From Nannobrachium achirus (taxonomy: Eukaryota; Chordata; Actinopteri; Myctophiformes; Myctophidae): a stretch of 64,000 bases of DNA. Below are positions 60,673 to 64,000 of this stretch, one piece after another. Under the pieces are notes generated by a model. That model had not been told where the DNA came from, did not search any database, and was given only the letters and a program-made list of their open reading frames with translations. The DNA lies in the NCBI GenBank assembly GCA_963921795.1, contig OY997651.1:45683156-45747155 (forward strand), in the 5' to 3' direction. The position numbers and the translations under genes are program-made. Position 1 is the first letter of the stretch. Every line of letters begins with the position of its first letter.

Positions 60673-63600
60673 ATGACAACAACGGCGACAAGCGGTCCAA
60701 CGTTACCACCAGCTCTCGAGGCTGGGGCCACCGAGCCTAGAAGTCTCATAAAAGGAGCTAGACCGCTGGACATCGGCCCCGCTATACCACCAACGCCTGG
60801 AGCTGTGGCCACCGTGCCTAGAGGCCCCGGGCAGCGGGACACCGGCCCGAGGACATCGCAGGATCCCGAGGCTGACTACACCGAGCCCAGAAGTCTCTTG
60901 GAAGGAGCTGGGCCGCTGGACATCGGCCCCGCTATACCACCAACACCTGGGGCTGTGGCCACCGTGCCTAGAGGCCCCGGGCAGCGGGACACCGGCCCGA
61001 GGACATCACAGGCTCCCGAGGCTGACTACACCGAGCCCAGAAGTCTCTTGGAAGGAGCTGGGCCGCTGGACATCGGCCCCGCTATACCACCAACACCTGG
61101 GGCTGTGGCCACCGTGCCTAGAGGCCCCGGGCAGCGGGACACCGGCCCGAGGACATCGCAGGCTCCTGAGGCTGACTACACCGAGCCCAGAAGTCTCTTG
61201 GAAGGAGCTGGGCCGCTGGACATCGGCCCCGCTATACCACCAACACCTGGGGCTGTGGCCGCCGTGCCTAGAGGCCCCAGGAAGCGGGACAGAGGCCCAA
61301 GGACATCGCAGGCTCCCGAGGCTGTGGCCGTCGTGCCTAGAAGTCTCATTAAAGGAGCTGGGCCGTCATCTGGGACATCATCATCATCATCAGCTGGGGT
61401 GGCCACCGTGTCTAGAAGTCTCTGCACCGGAGCTAGGCCGGTGGCCACCAGCAAGAATAATCCAGCTCTGGACAATGACACAACACGGTCCCCCCCTCAC
61501 CTGCAACCCCCAAAGCCACCTATGGCTAAGGTAAAATACAGAAACCCAGTTTTTAAAAAACACAGAAAATGTAAATTTTTTAAAACACTAAACCAAGCTA
61601 AAACTGTGTGGGACCCCTTATGTAAACCCAAAGGTTTGTTCTGTGGCCATCTAAACATCCAAAGTATGGTAAATAAGCACAGTGAACTAGAAAATCTGCT
61701 TGTAAACTCTAACATTGACTGTTTAGGACTGACGGAAACATGGTTAAAGCGGTCATCCCCAGATGCCTTAGTGAGCATGCCTGGTTACAAGGTGTTCAGA
61801 AGGGACAGAGTAACTGGGAAGGGTGGGGGGGCCTTGCTTTATATCAAGAACACCTTACAATGTAAGCAAATTGTATGGCCCACTGAGATCCAGGCCGAAT
61901 GTGTAGGTGTAGAAATTACACTATCCACAGAGATGAAGTTCACTCTAATTTGCTTATACCGTCAGCCATCAGCTAAAGTAGAAGTATACGACCAGCTAAA
62001 GACCATCCTCACGGCGTGTGATTTTAATCAAGAAGTAATACTAATTGGTGATACAAATGTTAACTGGGACGATAAAAAAATAAGAAAAAATCTTAAACTA
62101 GTAACAGACCACTATAATTTGACCCAATTAATAGAGCAACCTACAAGAATAACCAGTCACTCAGCAACCAAGATAGATTTACTGTTTTCAAATAAAGTGG
62201 AAAGAATCGCTAAAACATTTAACTTCGTGACAGGTCTCTCTGATCACAACATCATATTATTTTCCAGAAAACTCTCAAAACAGGCGTTCAGCAAAGCTCA
62301 GTCCCAGCCTATAGTCAAAACAATCCCAAAACATCTGCAACATAGCCTTGAGGTCGCCCTACAAGGGCTTGAGTGGGATGATTTACACTCATGTGATGAT
62401 GTTGAGACCGGATGTAATATCCTTCTTTCCAAAATTGGCAGAGTAATGGAATCTTTCACCAGAGGTGGTAACCAGAGGAAAGGGAGGAAAATTACTCTAC
62501 CTTGGGTCGATAAAAAATGCAGAGATCAAATGAAAACCAGAGATTTACTGCTTAAAAAGGCATTAAAATCTGGCCTGACAACGGACAGACAGCTATTCAC
62601 ACATGCTAGAAACAAAGTCACAAATTTCTTAAGGAAGGCTAAAGCTGGATTTTATATCTCCATCATAGAGAGTGCCAGAGGAAATGGGAAAAAAGTTTGG
62701 GAATACATAAATAAACTGACAGGGAAATACTATAAGCAGGATAATAACAACTTAGAACTTAAAATAGATAATGTCCTGGTGAAAGATCCCCACACGCTTG
62801 CTAGCAACCTAATGCTGTTTTTTCTAAACTCTGTGTATGAAATCACCCAATTGTTCAGACCCTCTAAGTTTGTTCCACGCCCTGTTCAAAATGATCTCCC
62901 CATTTTTAATTTGGAGGAAGTCACAGAAAACGAGGTGACAAACATTGTCAGATCACTAAAAGCATCCAAAGCTAAAGATGCACATGGGCTTGACACAAAC
63001 TTTCTTAAAACAAATATTGACTCTCTGGTGGCACCAATCACACATCTGGTAAATCTGTCCATAAGAAAATGCACTGTCCCAACTCAGTGGAAAGCTGCTG
63101 TTATAACACCTATATTCAAATCTGGCTCAAAAACGGACATATCAAACTATAGACCCATAAGCATCTTACCTGTTATATCAAAAGTGGCTGAAAAGTGGAT
63201 TGTAAAGTCTATTGTTAAACATCTAGACAAAGGCTACACCCCTCTGCATCCTATGCAGTTTGGGTTTCGAGCCTTCCACTCCACTGAGTCAGCAAATTGC
63301 TTATTCATTGAAAAGTTAAAGTGTGCTTTGAACAAAGCCCCATGCGCAATGGCAGTATTTTTGGATTTCAAGAAAGCATTTGACTCTGTCAGCCATCAGG
63401 TCCTCTTGTCCAAACTAACACATTTCAACTTGTCCCCAGAGGCCATCAAATGGTTTACATCATACCTATCAAATAGAGAACAGTGTGTTAGTATAAATGG
63501 CATCAAGTCTCCTTATCACACTTGCTCGGTTGGTGTCCCCCAGGGATCAATAGTAGGACCAATTCTGTTTTCTCTGTTTATAAACGATCTACCTGATGTA

Positions 63601-64000
63601 TGTAAAGATGTACATATTCAGATGTACGCAGATGATGCTGTTATACTGACTCATGGAAAGAGCTATGCAGAGGTGTCAACGGTTTTAACTTCTGTTCTGA
63701 CCAGCGTTCAGGACTGGCTTACAGACTCATGCCTGCTCCTGAATGCAAAAAAGACGGTCTGCATGGCTTTTTCCAAAAGACCAGTTGTGATGGAATCATC
63801 AAATGTGTTTCTGGGTGGAGAGGAACTTGAACTTGTGTCAGAGTTCAAGTACCTCGGGGTCATGTTAGACTCAACCCTAACCTTTAAAAAACATGTAAAA
63901 AAGGTTACAAACACAATCAAGTTCAACCTTCAGAACTTTAAACAAATCACACCTTTTTTGGCAGTTAGTGCTGCTAAATCGTATCTCCAATGCATGATCC
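60673..64000 (+). CDS. LINE retrotransposon polyprotein (endonuclease + reverse transcriptase), 3' end outside window
   Basis: An open frame of 1,109 codons to the window edge, starting ATGACAACAACGGCG at the junction. Residues 1-~280 are Pro/Gly/Ala-rich and include the 150-bp repeats. The endonuclease domain follows: [14 protein letters not shown] (61729-61746), [19 protein letters not shown] (SDH at 62239-62247). Reverse transcriptase: [25 protein letters not shown] (from 63358), [28 protein letters not shown] (YADD at 63625-63636), then FKYLGVMLD. The catalytic motifs look intact. The clade resembles CR1/L2/Rex types (inferred). It is in frame with the upstream zinc fingers. Confidence 0.88.
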   Translation, partial: MTTTATSGPTLPPALEAGATEPRSLIKGARPLDIGPAIPPTPGAVATVPRGPGQRDTGPRTSQDPEADYTEPRSLLEGAGPLDIGPAIPPTPGAVATVPRGPGQRDTGPRTSQAPEADYTEPRSLLEGAGPLDIGPAIPPTPGAVATVPRGPGQRDTGPRTSQAPEADYTEPRSLLEGAGPLDIGPAIPPTPGAVAAVPRGPRKRDRGPRTSQAPEAVAVVPRSLIKGAGPSSGTSSSSSAGVATVSRSLCTGARPVATSKNNPALDNDTTRSPPHLQPPKPPMAKVKYRNPVFKKHRKCKFFKTLNQAKTVWDPLCKPKGLFCGHLNIQSMVNKHSELENLLVNSNIDCLGLTETWLKRSSPDALVSMPGYKVFRRDRVTGKGGGALLYIKNTLQCKQIVWPTEIQAECVGVEITLSTEMKFTLICLYRQPSAKVEVYDQLKTILTACDFNQEVILIGDTNVNWDDKKIRKNLKLVTDHYNLTQLIEQPTRITSHSATKIDLLFSNKVERIAKTFNFVTGLSDHNIILFSRKLSKQAFSKAQSQPIVKTIPKHLQHSLEVALQGLEWDDLHSCDDVETGCNILLSKIGRVMESFTRGGNQRKGRKITLPWVDKKCRDQMKTRDLLLKKALKSGLTTDRQLFTHARNKVTNFLRKAKAGFYISIIESARGNGKKVWEYINKLTGKYYKQDNNNLELKIDNVLVKDPHTLASNLMLFFLNSVYEITQLFRPSKFVPRPVQNDLPIFNLEEVTENEVTNIVRSLKASKAKDAHGLDTNFLKTNIDSLVAPITHLVNLSIRKCTVPTQWKAAVITPIFKSGSKTDISNYRPISILPVISKVAEKWIVKSIVKHLDKGYTPLHPMQFGFRAFHSTESANCLFIEKLKCALNKAPCAMAVFLDFKKAFDSVSHQVLLSKLTHFNLSPEAIKWFTSYLSNREQCVSINGIKSPYHTCSVGVPQGSIVGPILFSLFINDLPDVCKDVHIQMYADDAVILTHGKSYAEVSTVLTSVLTSVQDWLTDSCLLLNAKKTVCMAFSKRPVVMESSNVFLGGEELELVSEFKYLGVMLDSTLTFKKHVKKVTNTIKFNLQNFKQITPFLAVSAAKSYLQCMI
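60718..61450 (+). repeat. Four 150-bp tandem repeats plus a degenerate fifth, coding
   Basis: Units begin at 60718, 60868, 61018 and 61168, with a degraded unit from 61318. Each encodes 50 residues with [20 protein letters not shown] and [20 protein letters not shown]. The period is a multiple of three and copies differ by few bases, so the frame is kept. A TCATCATCA run follows near 61375. Confidence 0.92.

Overview
The window reads as teleost fish genomic DNA. It has introns with consensus splice sites, a tandem C2H2 zinc-finger (ZNF) gene cluster, long TG/CA microsatellites, and a dense load of fish-type transposons (hAT-like and Harbinger-like MITEs, LINEs, a Ty3/Gypsy remnant, a tRNA-derived SINE). 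The species is not resolved. I read no bacterial-style operons and no CRISPR.

The backbone is one ZNF gene family repeated along the + strand: copy A (3' end only, 1-362), B (5665-8190), C (10806-13231), D (26036-28296), E (45513-47742, frameshifted at its end), F (49815-51756, lacks its upstream exons) and G (58159-60672, decayed upstream and joined to a LINE). Intact copies share one architecture: a CCAAT/TATA-like promoter, a non-coding exon 1, a 22-codon exon 2 carrying the ATG and a basic KRRK patch, a 50-codon exon 3, a 38-codon exon 4, and a large exon 5 with an acidic spacer and 10-16 C2H2 fingers. I recognise no KRAB, BTB, SCAN or other named domain in exons 2-4. Orphan finger fragments lie at 28671-28815, 42705-42991 and 47743-48165.

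Between the genes, an intergenic module (3'UTR, TG repeat, ~215-bp foldback element, promoter) has been copied, inverted and invaded. The largest insertion is a ~9.4-kb two-gene DNA-transposon-like element (about 15388-24763). It holds a nine-exon gene that reconstructs with consistent phases to 529 codons, followed by an 824-codon ORF with C2H2 motifs, all on the minus strand. The D-E interval (28.3-45 kb) is a mosaic of an inverted intergenic module, LINE, SINE, hAT, foldback and Gypsy pieces. A nearly perfect inverted repeat with ~1-kb arms lies at 54277-56339.

The most striking object is at the right edge. From the splice acceptor of ZNF copy G (59732) to the last base of the window I read one frame with no stop codon, about 1,422 codons. 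It runs through seven complete fingers and a broken eighth, then four 150-bp tandem repeats, then a LINE protein with an apurinic-type endonuclease and a reverse transcriptase. It may be a chance in-frame insertion or a ZNF-retrotransposon chimera. The decayed upstream exons of copy G argue for caution.
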